A stretch of DNA of 64,000 nt from CAWJFJ01 sp963800065 (GCA_963800065.1 CAWCZO010000011.1:62001-126000), one strand, 5' to 3'; shown: positions 8,017 through 17,733, counted from the stretch's first letter. Numbers and translations: made by a program. Notes: a model not told the origin generated them from the sequence alone.

Positions 8017-8982
8017 GTGAACCAGAGGATCGACCCGGAGCTGGCCGAGGTGCTGGCCACCATGGCCCTGGACCCGGCCGGTCAGCTGGGCGACGAGAAC
8101 ATGATCCAGGTCATGCGTTCGACGCCGGAGATCCTGGCCATGCTGGGGACGGAGCTGCCGACCGACGACCGTCTGACGATCGAGAACTCCGAGGTCCCCG
8201 GACCCCCTGACGCCCCGGCCGTCCCCGTCCGGATCTACACCCCGAAGGCCTCGGGAACGCCCCTGCCCGCCCTCCTCTACTTCCACGGCGGCGCCTTCGT
8301 CATCGGCGACATGTACCTGGAGGAGGCCCGCTGCCTGCGCCTGGCCGCCGACGGCGGCTGCGTGGTGGTCTCGGTCGACTACCGGCTGGCGCCGGAGAAT
8401 CCGTTCCCGGCCGGGGTGGAGGACTGTTACTGCGTCCTCTCCTGGGTGGCGGCCCACGCCGGTGACCTCGGGGTCGACGCCGACCGCATCGCCGTCGGGG
8501 GTTCCAGCGCCGGTGGGGCCCTCTCGGCGGCCGTGGCCCAGATGGCCCGTGACCGCGGGGGGGTCCAGCTGGCCCTGCAGCTCCTCATCTACCCGGTGAT
8601 CGACGACCGCATGGAGACGCCGTCGATGAAGGCGTTCAGCGCCACCCCGGTGTGGACCTCGGGCAGCAACGCCCAGATGTGGGACCACTATCTGGGCGTC
8701 CGCCGGGACTACGTCTCGAACTACGCGGCTCCGGGCCGGGCCACCGATCTCACCGACCTGCCGCCGGCCTACATCATGACGGCGGAGCTCGATCCTCTGC
8801 GCGACGAGGGGATCATCTACGGGCAGCGCCTCATGCAGGCGCGTGTCCCGGTGGAGCTCCACTGCTTCTCCGGTGCCTGTCACGGGTTCGACCTCCTGGC
8901 CCCCGCCATCGAGCTCTCGCGCCGCGCCCTGGACGAACAGGTCGGGGCCGTGGTGCGCACCCTGGGGGCGCCGCCGGACTGA
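8017..8982 (+). CDS. Alpha/beta hydrolase, hormone-sensitive-lipase family esterase
   Basis: This is a 321-residue esterase of the HSL (family IV) group. The oxyanion-hole motif HGGAFVIGD is near residue 90, the nucleophile elbow GGSSAGG near residue 165, the catalytic Asp in TAELDPLRDEG, and the His in FSGACHGFD. The set is complete, so the enzyme should cleave carboxyl esters. The GTG start at 8017 follows GAAAGAGGG. It is separated from the LLM gene by 74 bases and reads in the same direction, so it is probably the third gene of the TetR-controlled arm, with some chance of its own promoter. It ends convergently with the ABC-F gene. Confidence 0.9.
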   Translation: MNQRIDPELAEVLATMALDPAGQLGDENMIQVMRSTPEILAMLGTELPTDDRLTIENSEVPGPPDAPAVPVRIYTPKASGTPLPALLYFHGGAFVIGDMYLEEARCLRLAADGGCVVVSVDYRLAPENPFPAGVEDCYCVLSWVAAHAGDLGVDADRIAVGGSSAGGALSAAVAQMARDRGGVQLALQLLIYPVIDDRMETPSMKAFSATPVWTSGSNAQMWDHYLGVRRDYVSNYAAPGRATDLTDLPPAYIMTAELDPLRDEGIIYGQRLMQARVPVELHCFSGACHGFDLLAPAIELSRRALDEQVGAVVRTLGAPPD

Positions 8983-9024
8983 CGATCGACGACGCCGGAG
9001 GCCGGGGGCGGCCGACCGTGGCCG

Positions 9025-10707
<1,683 letters not shown>

Positions 10708-10813
10708 GGAGGGCCTCCGGGTACGGGGGACAGGGACCGCAAGACCGGCGCTCTCATCGCACGGCACCAGTGTACCGACGGGCGTCCACCGGTCCGACCA
10801 CCGCCGGACCCCC

Positions 10814-11980
10814 CTAGGGATGGACCGTCGGTCCCCCGCCGCTCGGCGCCGATCGCAGACGGCGGACGGCGAAACGGCCCATCTCGGCGGCGGCGCCGAT
10901 CCCCCGGCCGACGTCGGCGCCGGTGGCCAGATCGGCCAGGAGCTCACCGATGAGCGGTGCGAACTTGAACCCGTGACCCGACGTCCCCGATCCCACCACG
11001 ACGGATCCGACGCGGTCGAGCACGAAGTCGCCGTCGGGGGAGTTGTCATAGACGCACCGTTCGGTGGACAGCGGCTCGGGCGCCAGTCCCGGCAGAAGGC
11101 GGCCCGCCGACGCCGACAGCTCGGCCACCAGTGCCGGGTCGGGATCCCCCCTCTCGGCCTTCCCGGCCAGCTCGTCGAGCCCGACGGCGGGCCCGGCCCC
11201 GTGGAGCGACACCTTCATGAGCCCCTCCGACACCACCGGCAGCCCGTAGAACCAGGGCCGGCGCCGTTCGACGACGACGGGCATCTCGTCCACCGACCCG
11301 TCCCGGGGGGCCAGGTAGGCCACCTGCTCGAGCGTGGGCCACGAGGGCAGCCCGAGGCCGCCGGCGGTGACGAGCGGGCCCGTCCACGGCCCGGCGCACA
11401 CGATGGCGGCCGACCCCCGCAGCACCACCTCCTTCTCCGCCGTCCGGGTGACGACCCTGACGCCGTGGCCGGTGTCATCGAGACGGGTCACCGATGTCCG
11501 CTGGCGTATCTCGACGGCGCCCACCCGGCCCAGGACGGCCAGGGACCGGTCGGCGGCGATCACGCCGGATCCGGGTTCGTAGACGGCGTCCGTCGGGACC
11601 GACAGGGCCGGGAACCGGGCCTTCACCTCGGCCGGGGTGATCCTGTGGAACGGCGCGCCGGCCGCGGCCATGGCGTCCGTCAGGACGTCGAGGTCGTCGC
11701 CCACGGTGACCTGGCCGGTGGTGGTGAGAAGGGTGGTCCGCGACTCCGCCTCGAGCTCGCTCCACAGCCGGCGCGCCGTCATGGCCAGACGGACGTAGGC
11801 GGGGTCGTCGTAGCCCAGACGGAAGATCCGCGCCGATCCTTTGGACCCGGAGGTCCCGTGACCCACGGTGGCCTGCTCGCACACCACGACCTGGTGTCCC
11901 CGCACCGCGAGGGCGCGGGCCGCGCTCAGTCCGAGCACGCCGGCCCCGACCACCACGAACTCGCTGTCGCTCTCCTCCAC
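10814..11980 (-). CDS. FAD-dependent oxidoreductase, monomeric sarcosine oxidase-like
   Basis: This 388-residue flavoenzyme of the DAO/MTOX group would oxidise the C-N bond of an N-methyl amino acid or similar amine, giving hydrogen peroxide. The dinucleotide-binding GAGVLG is at residues 12-17, and the second-strand acid is in VVVCEQ. GHGTSGSKGSARIFR is typical of sarcosine oxidases. Near residue 309, RCVYDNSPDGDFVLD aligns with the segment that carries the cysteine binding FAD covalently in monomeric sarcosine oxidase, and that Cys is kept. The C-terminus GSGTSGHGFKFAP is the substrate-side glycine loop. The GTG start is 4 bases after the stop of the transglycosylase gene, so the two may be co-transcribed. 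Confidence 0.87.
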   Translation of the reverse strand: MEESDSEFVVVGAGVLGLSAARALAVRGHQVVVCEQATVGHGTSGSKGSARIFRLGYDDPAYVRLAMTARRLWSELEAESRTTLLTTTGQVTVGDDLDVLTDAMAAAGAPFHRITPAEVKARFPALSVPTDAVYEPGSGVIAADRSLAVLGRVGAVEIRQRTSVTRLDDTGHGVRVVTRTAEKEVVLRGSAAIVCAGPWTGPLVTAGGLGLPSWPTLEQVAYLAPRDGSVDEMPVVVERRRPWFYGLPVVSEGLMKVSLHGAGPAVGLDELAGKAERGDPDPALVAELSASAGRLLPGLAPEPLSTERCVYDNSPDGDFVLDRVGSVVVGSGTSGHGFKFAPLIGELLADLATGADVGRGIGAAAEMGRFAVRRLRSAPSGGGPTVHP

Positions 11981-11984
11981 CGGT

Positions 11985-12625
11985 TCAGGACCAGCTGTAG
12001 TCGTGCAGCAGAGCGGTGACGCCCGCCACATAGGGTCGGCTCACGGGCAGGATCCCGTGGGCGCGCAGCGACGTGAGGCCCTGGTAGTACCCGGCCAGGG
12101 CCAGGTCCTGGCTCCCGCCCGTCTCGTCCAGCAACCACCGGAGGTAGGCCGCCGACATCTCGATGTTCTCGGCCGGCGAGCGCGGGTCGAGGTCGGGGTC
12201 GCCGAGAAGTCCACGGACGGTCTGGGCGGCGGACGGTTCGATCTGGCACACACCGACCGCCCCCGTCACCGAGACCACGTCGTCCTGCCATCCCGACTCC
12301 CACCAACACGTCGCCTCGACGAGGGCGACGGGGACGGCGCAGATCGTCGCCCACTCGTGGAACACCGGGACGAGTCCGAGCCGGGCCGGCTGGGCGACGA
12401 GTGGCGCCGGCAGCGAACCACCGGCCACCTCCTCCACCGCGCCCCGGCGCCGGCGGTGGCCGGCGGTGCCGTCCGGGCGCCGGGGCAGACCGCCGTCGTC
12501 GACGACGGGGACCCCGGCCGCAGCGCCGTCGTCGTCACGACCGCCGCGCTCACGAGGAGGACCACCGTCATGACCACGCCGGTGCGCCGGGCCCGGCGCT
12601 GTCGTTCTCGGCGGGTACCCGTCAC
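11985..12625 (-). CDS. Lytic transglycosylase (SLT domain) with signal anchor; reading frame broken
   Basis: Two halves lie in different frames. From GTG 12625 the first frame gives a basic start (RRERQRRARR) and a hydrophobic segment VVMTVVLLVSAAVV, a signal peptide or anchor. From about 12440 the second frame gives the SLT fold: LVEATCWWESGW with the catalytic Glu, then GAVGVCQIEPSAAQ and AYLRWLLDE, ending LLHDYSWS at 11985. Restoring one base, most simply in the C-run 12442-12445, gives one 213-residue exported murein-cleaving enzyme. As written, the SLT part alone would start inside the protein without an export signal. The cause is either a sequencing error or a true mutation. It is upstream of the sarcosine oxidase-like gene. 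Confidence 0.7.
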
Positions 12626-12934
12626 GACGCGCCAGCCTGGCCCCCCCGGAGGGCGGCGGCAAGGACCGTGGGACAGGTCCCGAACGGGAGGGGGGATTCA
12701 CACGGGATGCACAGGCCACATTTGTGGTCCACACAGGTTCGCCTCGCATCCTGGGGTCATGACCGATGCACCGTCCTCCCCCTGGTCCGTCCCGGTCGTC
12801 GGTCATACCCCGCACGGGGACCTCCCCTGGGGCCGAAGGCAATGGGCACCCCCACCCCCGCGCCGGCCCGCCCCAGACGCCGGCCCGGCGGCGGCCGAAG
12901 TTCGCCCCGGCCGCCGCCGGGCTCAGGCGCAGCG
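12626..12934. other. Intergenic stretch with no gene recognised
   Basis: This lies between the transglycosylase start and the end of the thioesterase gene, both on the minus strand. It should hold the transglycosylase promoter. The only structure I see is a short dyad CCACATTTGTGG at 12716-12727. Open frames crossing it have no protein-like composition. Confidence 0.5.
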
Positions 12935-13348
12935 TCAGCGCGGGGGGATCGCATAGGTCACCTGCGCCTTGGCCACCACGTCATCGTGGCCGTCGGACCG
13001 AAGGGTCACCTCCACCACCCCGAGTGTCCTTCCCAGCTTCAGCACGCGTCCTTCGGCCACCATGTCGACGAGAGCGGGCTTGCACAGGAAGTCGATGTGC
13101 AGACTCGTCGTCACGGCCAGGGCCACGGGGCCGATCTGGGCCAGGATGGCCAGCCACGCCGCTCCGTCGGCCAGGCCCATGAGAGCGGGACCCGACACCG
13201 TGCCACCGGGCCGGCCGTGGGCCTTCGTCACCGGGAGTCGCATCCGCACTCCCCAGTCCCCGCTCTCCTCCACCACCATCGTCGACGGTGCATCGGGGAA
13301 GGCGCCGAGGAGGAAGCTCTGCAGTTCCTCCGTGCTCATGGCCGGCAT
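12935..13348 (-). CDS. PaaI-type hotdog-fold thioesterase
   Basis: This 137-residue protein has the hotdog fold of PaaI-like thioesterases, which hydrolyse acyl- or aryl-CoA thioesters. The core helix motif is HGRPGGTVSGPALMGLADGA, where the usual HxGGxxxG pattern of the family is recognisable, followed by ALAVTTSLHIDFLCKPA and GVVEVTLRSDGHDDVVAKAQVTYAI. The ATG at 13348 is followed nine bases later by another ATG (13339), so the start may be either. No strong ribosome-binding site is seen. It is divergent from the dimeric-barrel protein gene at 13466, with about 117 bases between. The substrate is unknown. Confidence 0.83.
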   Translation of the reverse strand: MPAMSTEELQSFLLGAFPDAPSTMVVEESGDWGVRMRLPVTKAHGRPGGTVSGPALMGLADGAAWLAILAQIGPVALAVTTSLHIDFLCKPALVDMVAEGRVLKLGRTLGVVEVTLRSDGHDDVVAKAQVTYAIPPR

Positions 13349-13465
13349 CGCCCGAAGCGTATCGACCGGCCGACGGCCGCCCGGGGGCCGGCACTAGGGT
13401 GGCCACGTCTCGTCGGCGGCGGTCGCCGCGGCGGTGACACGCCGGTCGAACGGAGGGGATTCCGG

Positions 13466-14164
13466 ATGCTGTTCCTGCACGAGGTCCACGAGGTGAAAGG
13501 GGCCAGGGAGGACGAGTTCGAAGACGCCTACCGCGCCGGCTGGATGCCCACCCTGGCCAAGGGTGACGATGCCCGGCTGCTGTGGTACCTCCACCACGCC
13601 CACGGCAGCGGACCGGCGTACCACATGGTCACCATCACGGCCATCCGCGACGGCGCCGCCTGGGAGGCCCTGGCCCACCGCCTGCAACGCGGTGACCTGA
13701 GCCGGTGGGGCCGGGAGCTCGACGAGCTCCGCCACGGCGTCACGGCCAAGATCCTTCTCCCCGTCCCCTGGTCCCCCATGCAGGACATCGACTTCTCCAC
13801 CGTCCCCACCGACGGTTCCACCCACGAGCTCTCCATCTACATGGAGGACACGGGCTGGCCCCACGCCGCCGTCGACGACTACGTCGACTTCTGGGAGAAG
13901 GGCTACTACCGCCCCATGAAGGCGCGCGACGGCACCCTCCTCGACATCCAGGTCGTCTTCCAGACGGCCCTCGGCTCGGGGCGGCGCAAGGAAGCCATCT
14001 TGATGCAGAAGATCATGAACGAGGACATGCTGCTCCACCTCCTCACCCACGAGGTGCCGGACCAGATGCGCCAACCGGGGCAGTTCATGCACGACGCCCT
14101 CGCCTACCGCGACCGTTGGGAATCCAAGCTCCTCCGCACCAGCGCCTGGTCGCCGCTCTACTGA
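13466..14164 (+). CDS. Duplicated dimeric alpha/beta-barrel protein (NIPSNAP/EthD-like)
   Basis: This is a 232-residue soluble protein without a firm family name. It begins MLFLHEVHEVKGAREDEFED and repeats the pattern in the second half with a further strand, helix and aromatic-rich segment (ELSIYMEDTGWP, DDYVDFWEKGYYRPM, LDIQVVFQTALGSGRRKEA). Each half looks like a ferredoxin-like unit of the dimeric alpha/beta-barrel superfamily (NIPSNAP, EthD), so the chain may form its own barrel. The ATG at 13466 has a strong GGAGGGG site. The stop is 4 bases before the alkyltransferase-like gene, so the two are co-transcribed. The role is unknown; relatives are small oxygenases or binding proteins in catabolism. 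Confidence 0.6.
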   Translation: MLFLHEVHEVKGAREDEFEDAYRAGWMPTLAKGDDARLLWYLHHAHGSGPAYHMVTITAIRDGAAWEALAHRLQRGDLSRWGRELDELRHGVTAKILLPVPWSPMQDIDFSTVPTDGSTHELSIYMEDTGWPHAAVDDYVDFWEKGYYRPMKARDGTLLDIQVVFQTALGSGRRKEAILMQKIMNEDMLLHLLTHEVPDQMRQPGQFMHDALAYRDRWESKLLRTSAWSPLY

Positions 14165-14168
14165 CACC

Positions 14169-14483
14169 GTGGACCGGCGTCCTGTCATGGACGGACCATC
14201 CCCCAAGGCCCGGGCTGTCCTCGACATCGTCGATGCCATCCCCCCGGGATCGGTCATGACCTACGGCGACGTGGCCGCCGTGGCCGGGCTCGGCTCCCCC
14301 CGCTTCGTGGGCCACGTCCTGGCCCGCTTCGGCCACGAGGGGCCCTGGCAGCGCGTCGTCATGGCCGACGGGTCCTGTGCCGAGCATCTCGCCGTCGAAC
14401 AGCTGGCCTTCCTCCGCGCCGAACGCACTCCCCTGGTCGCCGACGGCACCCGCGTCGACCTGACCGGGGCCAGGTTCGCCTAG
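14169..14483 (+). CDS. Alkyltransferase-like protein (ATL), MGMT DNA-binding domain without active Cys
   Basis: This 104-residue protein is the DNA-binding domain of O6-alkylguanine-DNA alkyltransferase: IPPGSVMTYGDVAAVAG, then SPRFVGHVL with the arginine finger. The place of the catalytic PCHRV is PWQRV at residues 59-63, so the acceptor Cys is a Trp. That defines ATL proteins, which bind O6-alkylguanine, flip it out, and hand the lesion to nucleotide excision repair rather than removing the alkyl group. The start is GTG 14169, with ATG 14187 as an alternative. It is 4 bases after the preceding gene and followed by a RidA-like fragment and GNAT gene in the same direction. Confidence 0.88.
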   Translation: MDRRPVMDGPSPKARAVLDIVDAIPPGSVMTYGDVAAVAGLGSPRFVGHVLARFGHEGPWQRVVMADGSCAEHLAVEQLAFLRAERTPLVADGTRVDLTGARFA

Positions 14484-14523
14484 TCCCTCCTCGATCTCCC
14501 CCCTCTTGGGGCAGAATTCGTCC

Positions 14524-14655
14524 GTGACCGAGCCCCGGCCGGCCGGCGAGCGACGATGGATCTCCTCGGGCTCCTGGTTCGAGGACTCCGTCGGCCCCAG
14601 CCGCGCCGTGAAGATCGATGACCGCGTCCTCGTCTCCGGTACACCGCACCAGTGA
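14524..14655 (+). CDS. Short RidA-like N-terminal fragment, coupled to GNAT gene
   Basis: A 43-codon frame starts at GTG 14524. Residues 10-40 read RRWISSGSWFEDSVGPSRAV followed by KIDDRVLVSG, which matches by eye the first hairpin of RidA/YjgF enamine deaminases (SSGSPxExxVGxSRAV, then VSGT). A full RidA is about 130 residues; here the chain stops after VSGTPHQ. The TGA overlaps the GTG of the next gene (GTGA), the arrangement of translational coupling. It is either the remnant of a truncated RidA gene kept as a leader, or a functional leader peptide. I see no rest of RidA in other frames downstream, where a complete GNAT gene lies. Confidence 0.55.
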   Translation: MTEPRPAGERRWISSGSWFEDSVGPSRAVKIDDRVLVSGTPHQ

Positions 14656-15137
14656 CCGGCACCGCGGTCCGGATCCGGGCCCAGACGGCCGGCTCGGGCC
14701 CGATCTGCCGTCGCATCCTCGACACCCTCCCCACCTGGTTCGGGATCCCCGCGTCCGTCGACCACTACGTCGAGATCGCCGATCATTCGCCCACCCTGAT
14801 CGCGTCGCTCGGCGACGTCGACGTGGGAGTGCTCACCGTCGTCACCCACAACCCCTACTCGGCCGAGATCTACGTCATGGCCGTCCGGCCCGAGTACCAC
14901 CGCCACGGCATCGGCCGCGCCATGCTCCGGCACGCCGAGGACCTCCTCGTCATCGACGGCGTCGAGTTCGTCCAGGTGAAGACCTTGAGCGCCAGCCGTC
15001 CCGACCCCGGATACGAGAAGACCAGGGCCTTCTACCGGGCCTACGGCTTCCGGCCCCTCCAGGAATTCCCCGACCTCTGGGATCCGCAGAACCCGGCTCT
15101 GCAGATGGTCAAGGTCGTCGGGCGGCCGGACCTCTGA
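14652..15137 (+). CDS. GNAT family N-acetyltransferase
   Basis: This is a 161-residue acetyltransferase that moves acetyl from acetyl-CoA to an amine. The strand-loop-helix for CoA is AEIYVMAVRPEYHRHGIGRAM, where RHGIGR is the pyrophosphate-binding Q/RxxGxG/A signature, preceded by DVDVGVLTVVTHN. The C-terminal half has the typical KTRAFYRAYGFRPLQEF motif. The GTG start at 14652 overlaps the TGA of the RidA-like fragment, so its translation probably depends on that leader. It belongs to the rightward run that begins at 13466. The substrate is unknown; with an ATL neighbour it is not obviously linked to DNA repair. Confidence 0.87.
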   Translation: MTGTAVRIRAQTAGSGPICRRILDTLPTWFGIPASVDHYVEIADHSPTLIASLGDVDVGVLTVVTHNPYSAEIYVMAVRPEYHRHGIGRAMLRHAEDLLVIDGVEFVQVKTLSASRPDPGYEKTRAFYRAYGFRPLQEFPDLWDPQNPALQMVKVVGRPDL

Positions 15138-15222
15138 CCGGACCCGCCGGCCGGTGGCCTGTCATCCTCGAGCACTACTGTGACCGAACATTCTCCGTAC
15201 CGCCGGGGCCCGAGGAGAGCCG

Positions 15223-16263
15223 ATGCCCGCACTGACCATCATCGACGAAGCCGTCCACTGCGTCACCGGGACGAGTGATGGCGGGCGACTCCTGGCCGAC
15301 CCCGCCGCCTTCCACGCCGAGCTCGGCTGGGAGCTGAAGCCCGAAGGTTTGTGCCGGGGTGACCTCTGCGTCCCCGTCGCTGATCCGGGATCGCTCACCG
15401 TCGCCGGGCGGCTCGACGTGGCCGCCCTGGCCTCCGCCCTCGGTCGGCCCGCGGTGATCGACCCCGACGCCGGCATTGCCGCCATCGGGCTCTCGACCGA
15501 CGAGAGGCGACGCGCCCTCGACGGACTGGAGGCGCCCGACTTCCGTCTCCCCGATCTCGACGGGACGTCGCACGGCCTGGGCGAGTGGCAGGGCAAGAAG
15601 AAGCTCCTCGTCACCTTCGCCAGCTGGTGCGGCTGCCGCTACGACCTCCCGGGCTGGCAGGAGCTGCACGACGAACTGGCCGACGAGGACTTCACCGTGA
15701 TCGCCGTGGCCATCGACCACTCGGCCGACGACGTCCGGCCCTGGGTGGACGGCGTCACCTACCCCGTCCTGGTCGACCAGAACCATCTCCTCACCGAGCT
15801 CTACGCCATCTCCAACGTCCCCACCGTCATCTGGATCGACGAGGACGACCGGATCGTCCGGCCCAACGGCGTGGCCTTCGGCTCCGACCTCTTCAAGGAC
15901 TTCACCGGTGTGGAGTCCGGGCCGCACATGGACGCCGTCCGGCGCTGGGTCAACGACGGCGAGGAGCCGCTCTCGGGCGACGAGGCCCGGGCTGCGGTGG
16001 CCGGCCTGACCGACGAGGAGGTCCTCGCCCGCCTCCACTTCCGGGTCGCCGCGCAGGCGTTGCGACAGGGCGACGAGAAGGCGGCCCATCGGCACTTCGC
16101 CGCCGCCACCGAATTGGCTCCCCTCGACTTCACCATCCGCCGGGCCGCCATGCCCCTGCTGGGCGACGATCCCTTCGGTCCCACCTTCTTCGCCTTCTAC
16201 GAGACGTGGCAGGAGGCCGGTAGCCCCTATCACGGCCTGTCGGCGGCGGCCGCTCTGTCCTGA
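15223..16263 (+). CDS. Thioredoxin-fold redoxin with CxC active site and TPR-like tail
   Basis: This is a 346-residue protein in three parts. Residues 1-95 form an N-terminal domain with GLCRGDLCVPV (two Cys) and no recognised fold. Residues about 103-250 are an AhpC/TlpA-type thioredoxin fold (APDFRLPDLDGTSHGL, then LLVTFASWCGCRYDLPGWQE). Residues about 265-346 are helical and TPR-like (EVLARLHFRVAAQALRQGD, then HRHFAAATELAP). The active site is Cys136-Gly-Cys138, CxC rather than CxxC. The cis-Pro loop SNVPTVIWID is present. No signal peptide is visible, so it is probably cytoplasmic. It may be a disulfide reductase or peroxidase-like sensor; the N-terminal Cys pair might exchange with the CxC. 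Confidence 0.78.
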   Translation: MPALTIIDEAVHCVTGTSDGGRLLADPAAFHAELGWELKPEGLCRGDLCVPVADPGSLTVAGRLDVAALASALGRPAVIDPDAGIAAIGLSTDERRRALDGLEAPDFRLPDLDGTSHGLGEWQGKKKLLVTFASWCGCRYDLPGWQELHDELADEDFTVIAVAIDHSADDVRPWVDGVTYPVLVDQNHLLTELYAISNVPTVIWIDEDDRIVRPNGVAFGSDLFKDFTGVESGPHMDAVRRWVNDGEEPLSGDEARAAVAGLTDEEVLARLHFRVAAQALRQGDEKAAHRHFAAATELAPLDFTIRRAAMPLLGDDPFGPTFFAFYETWQEAGSPYHGLSAAAALS

Positions 16264-16285
16264 ACCCGGGGAGCCGGCGTCCCCG

Positions 16286-16723
16286 TCAGTCCGGTCGGGG
16301 CGCCGATGCGGGATCGAGGCCGGTGGCCGACATCCCCCTCTGGATCTGTTGGGTGGGTTCGTTGGTGTCGAGGTAGTCGCGCCAGCGCGTCACCCGTCCC
16401 TCGTCGTCGACCTCGATGATGGTCGCACCTTCCATCTTGATGGGTATTCCCGGGCCGTCGGGACCTTCGGGATGGAAGGTGGCCGTCCCCGTCCATTCGA
16501 AGACGGCCCAATCGTCCCCGCCCCGGATGGAGTCGATCCTCTGTTGCCAGTCCGGGAAGATGCTGTCGGTGTCACTGGCCACCTTGCGCACATCCGAGGT
16601 CCACGGCGTGACGGGGTCGCTGAACAACCCACCGCGGGCGAAGAGGGCCTCGAAGGCATCGGGTCCGTCGGTCTCCTCCATCTTCCGGGCCCATGCCTGC
16701 CAGTCCACCGGTTCTCCCCTCAT
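16286..16723 (-). CDS. SnoaL-like / limonene-epoxide-hydrolase-like NTF2-fold protein
   Basis: This is a 145-residue NTF2-fold protein from ATG 16723. The opening helix (DWQAWARKMEETDGPDAFEA) is followed by LFARGGLFSDPVTPW, a common SnoaL segment. Then come the paired strands DDWAVFEWTGTATFH and GATIIEVDDEGRVTRWRDYLD, which form the open conical barrel. An Asp in DYLDT lies where limonene epoxide hydrolases keep acid residues, but the full catalytic set cannot be confirmed. It follows the haloalkane dehalogenase by 47 bases on the same strand, so it may work on the alcohol or epoxide product of that enzyme. That link is inference from adjacency. Confidence 0.75.
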   Translation of the reverse strand: MRGEPVDWQAWARKMEETDGPDAFEALFARGGLFSDPVTPWTSDVRKVASDTDSIFPDWQQRIDSIRGGDDWAVFEWTGTATFHPEGPDGPGIPIKMEGATIIEVDDEGRVTRWRDYLDTNEPTQQIQRGMSATGLDPASAPRPD

Positions 16724-16770
16724 CGATCGACGACACCGAAGCCTATGTCGTCGCCCGTCGACCGTCCCGC

Positions 16771-17733
16771 TCAAGCGGTGGCGGCGATGAAGCGCGCCAC
16801 GACGTCACCGAGCTCGGTGCCGCGGTCCTCCTGGACGAAGTGGCCGGCGCCCTCGATGGTCGTGTGCGCCTGGCCCCGCGCTCCGGGCACCCGCTCCTGG
16901 AAGACCGCATCCCAGCCGGCGCTGGCGACGTCACCGTCGGAGTAGGCGGTGAGGAACGGCCGGTCGAACTGCTCCAGGACGGCGAAGGTGGCCCGGTTGA
17001 CGGCGGCCCCGGGGTCGTTGCCGGTGAGCGGGATGAGGGACGGGAACTGCCGCATCCCGGCCTGGAACGTCTCGTCGGGGAAGGGGGCGTCGTAGGCGGC
17101 GAGCACCTCGGGGGCGACGTCGCCCACGGTGGCGAAGGCCACGAAGTCACTGGCCCGCAAGGTCGGCGCCCGCTGCGTGAACGAGACGTAGTCGACCAGC
17201 GCCTCCTCGAGCACGACCCGACCGTCCCCCAAGCCGTGATTGGCCCACCCCAGGCGCCCCGCCAGCCAGGGCTCCGAGGTGTGGAGGATGGTGTTGGACG
17301 CCACCACCCGGGCGAAGCGATCGGGATCGGCGGCCAGGGCCCCCAACCCGACCGGTCCTCCCCAGTCCTGGGCCACCAGGGTGGTCCGGCGCAGATCCAG
17401 GGCGGTGACGAGACGCCCGATCCAATCGACGTGGCGCCGGACGGTGTACGCCAACCGGTCGGTGGGCTTGTCCGAACGACCGAAACCGATGAGGTCGGGC
17501 GCCAGCACCCAGTGGCCGGCGGCGGCCAGGATCTCGATCACCGTCCGGTACAGATACGACCAGGTCGGTTGGCCGTGCAGCAAGAGCACGGGATCGGCAT
17601 CGGGCGGACCGGCCTCGACGTAGTGCATCCGCACAGGCCCGGTGGTTCTGGACCCCACCTCCACGTAACACGGCGGATAGCTGTACCCGGGGAGATCGGC
17701 GAATCGCTCGTCCGGGGTCCGCACCACCTCCAT
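16771..17733 (-). CDS. Haloalkane dehalogenase (HLD subfamily I, DhmA-like)
   Basis: This 320-residue alpha/beta hydrolase would cleave carbon-halogen bonds hydrolytically (EC 3.8.1.5) in the cytoplasm. The start MEVVRTPDERFADLPGY is the family N-terminus, and GGGGAGA lies upstream of ATG 17733, so I prefer it to upstream ATGs. HGQPTWSYLYR (53-63) gives the oxyanion hole. The nucleophile Asp123 with halide-stabilising Trp124 is in LVAQDWGG, the acid is in AYSDGD, and the His is in IEGAGHFVQED. The catalytic set is complete. A SnoaL-like protein follows in the same operon. Natural substrates of such actinobacterial enzymes are mostly unknown. Confidence 0.9.
   Translation of the reverse strand: MEVVRTPDERFADLPGYSYPPCYVEVGSRTTGPVRMHYVEAGPPDADPVLLLHGQPTWSYLYRTVIEILAAAGHWVLAPDLIGFGRSDKPTDRLAYTVRRHVDWIGRLVTALDLRRTTLVAQDWGGPVGLGALAADPDRFARVVASNTILHTSEPWLAGRLGWANHGLGDGRVVLEEALVDYVSFTQRAPTLRASDFVAFATVGDVAPEVLAAYDAPFPDETFQAGMRQFPSLIPLTGNDPGAAVNRATFAVLEQFDRPFLTAYSDGDVASAGWDAVFQERVPGARGQAHTTIEGAGHFVQEDRGTELGDVVARFIAATA

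Noticed and set aside
10708..11049. N-terminal extension of the ABC-F gene
   Set aside because: No homology, overlaps the oxidoreductase gene, and GTG 10707 has a good ribosome-binding site.
12716..12727. CCACATTTGTGG dyad as a regulator site or terminator
   Set aside because: Only 5-bp arms, no T-tract, and not linked to a particular gene. A similar TCCACA-TGGC-TGTGGA at 17827-17842 is equally weak.
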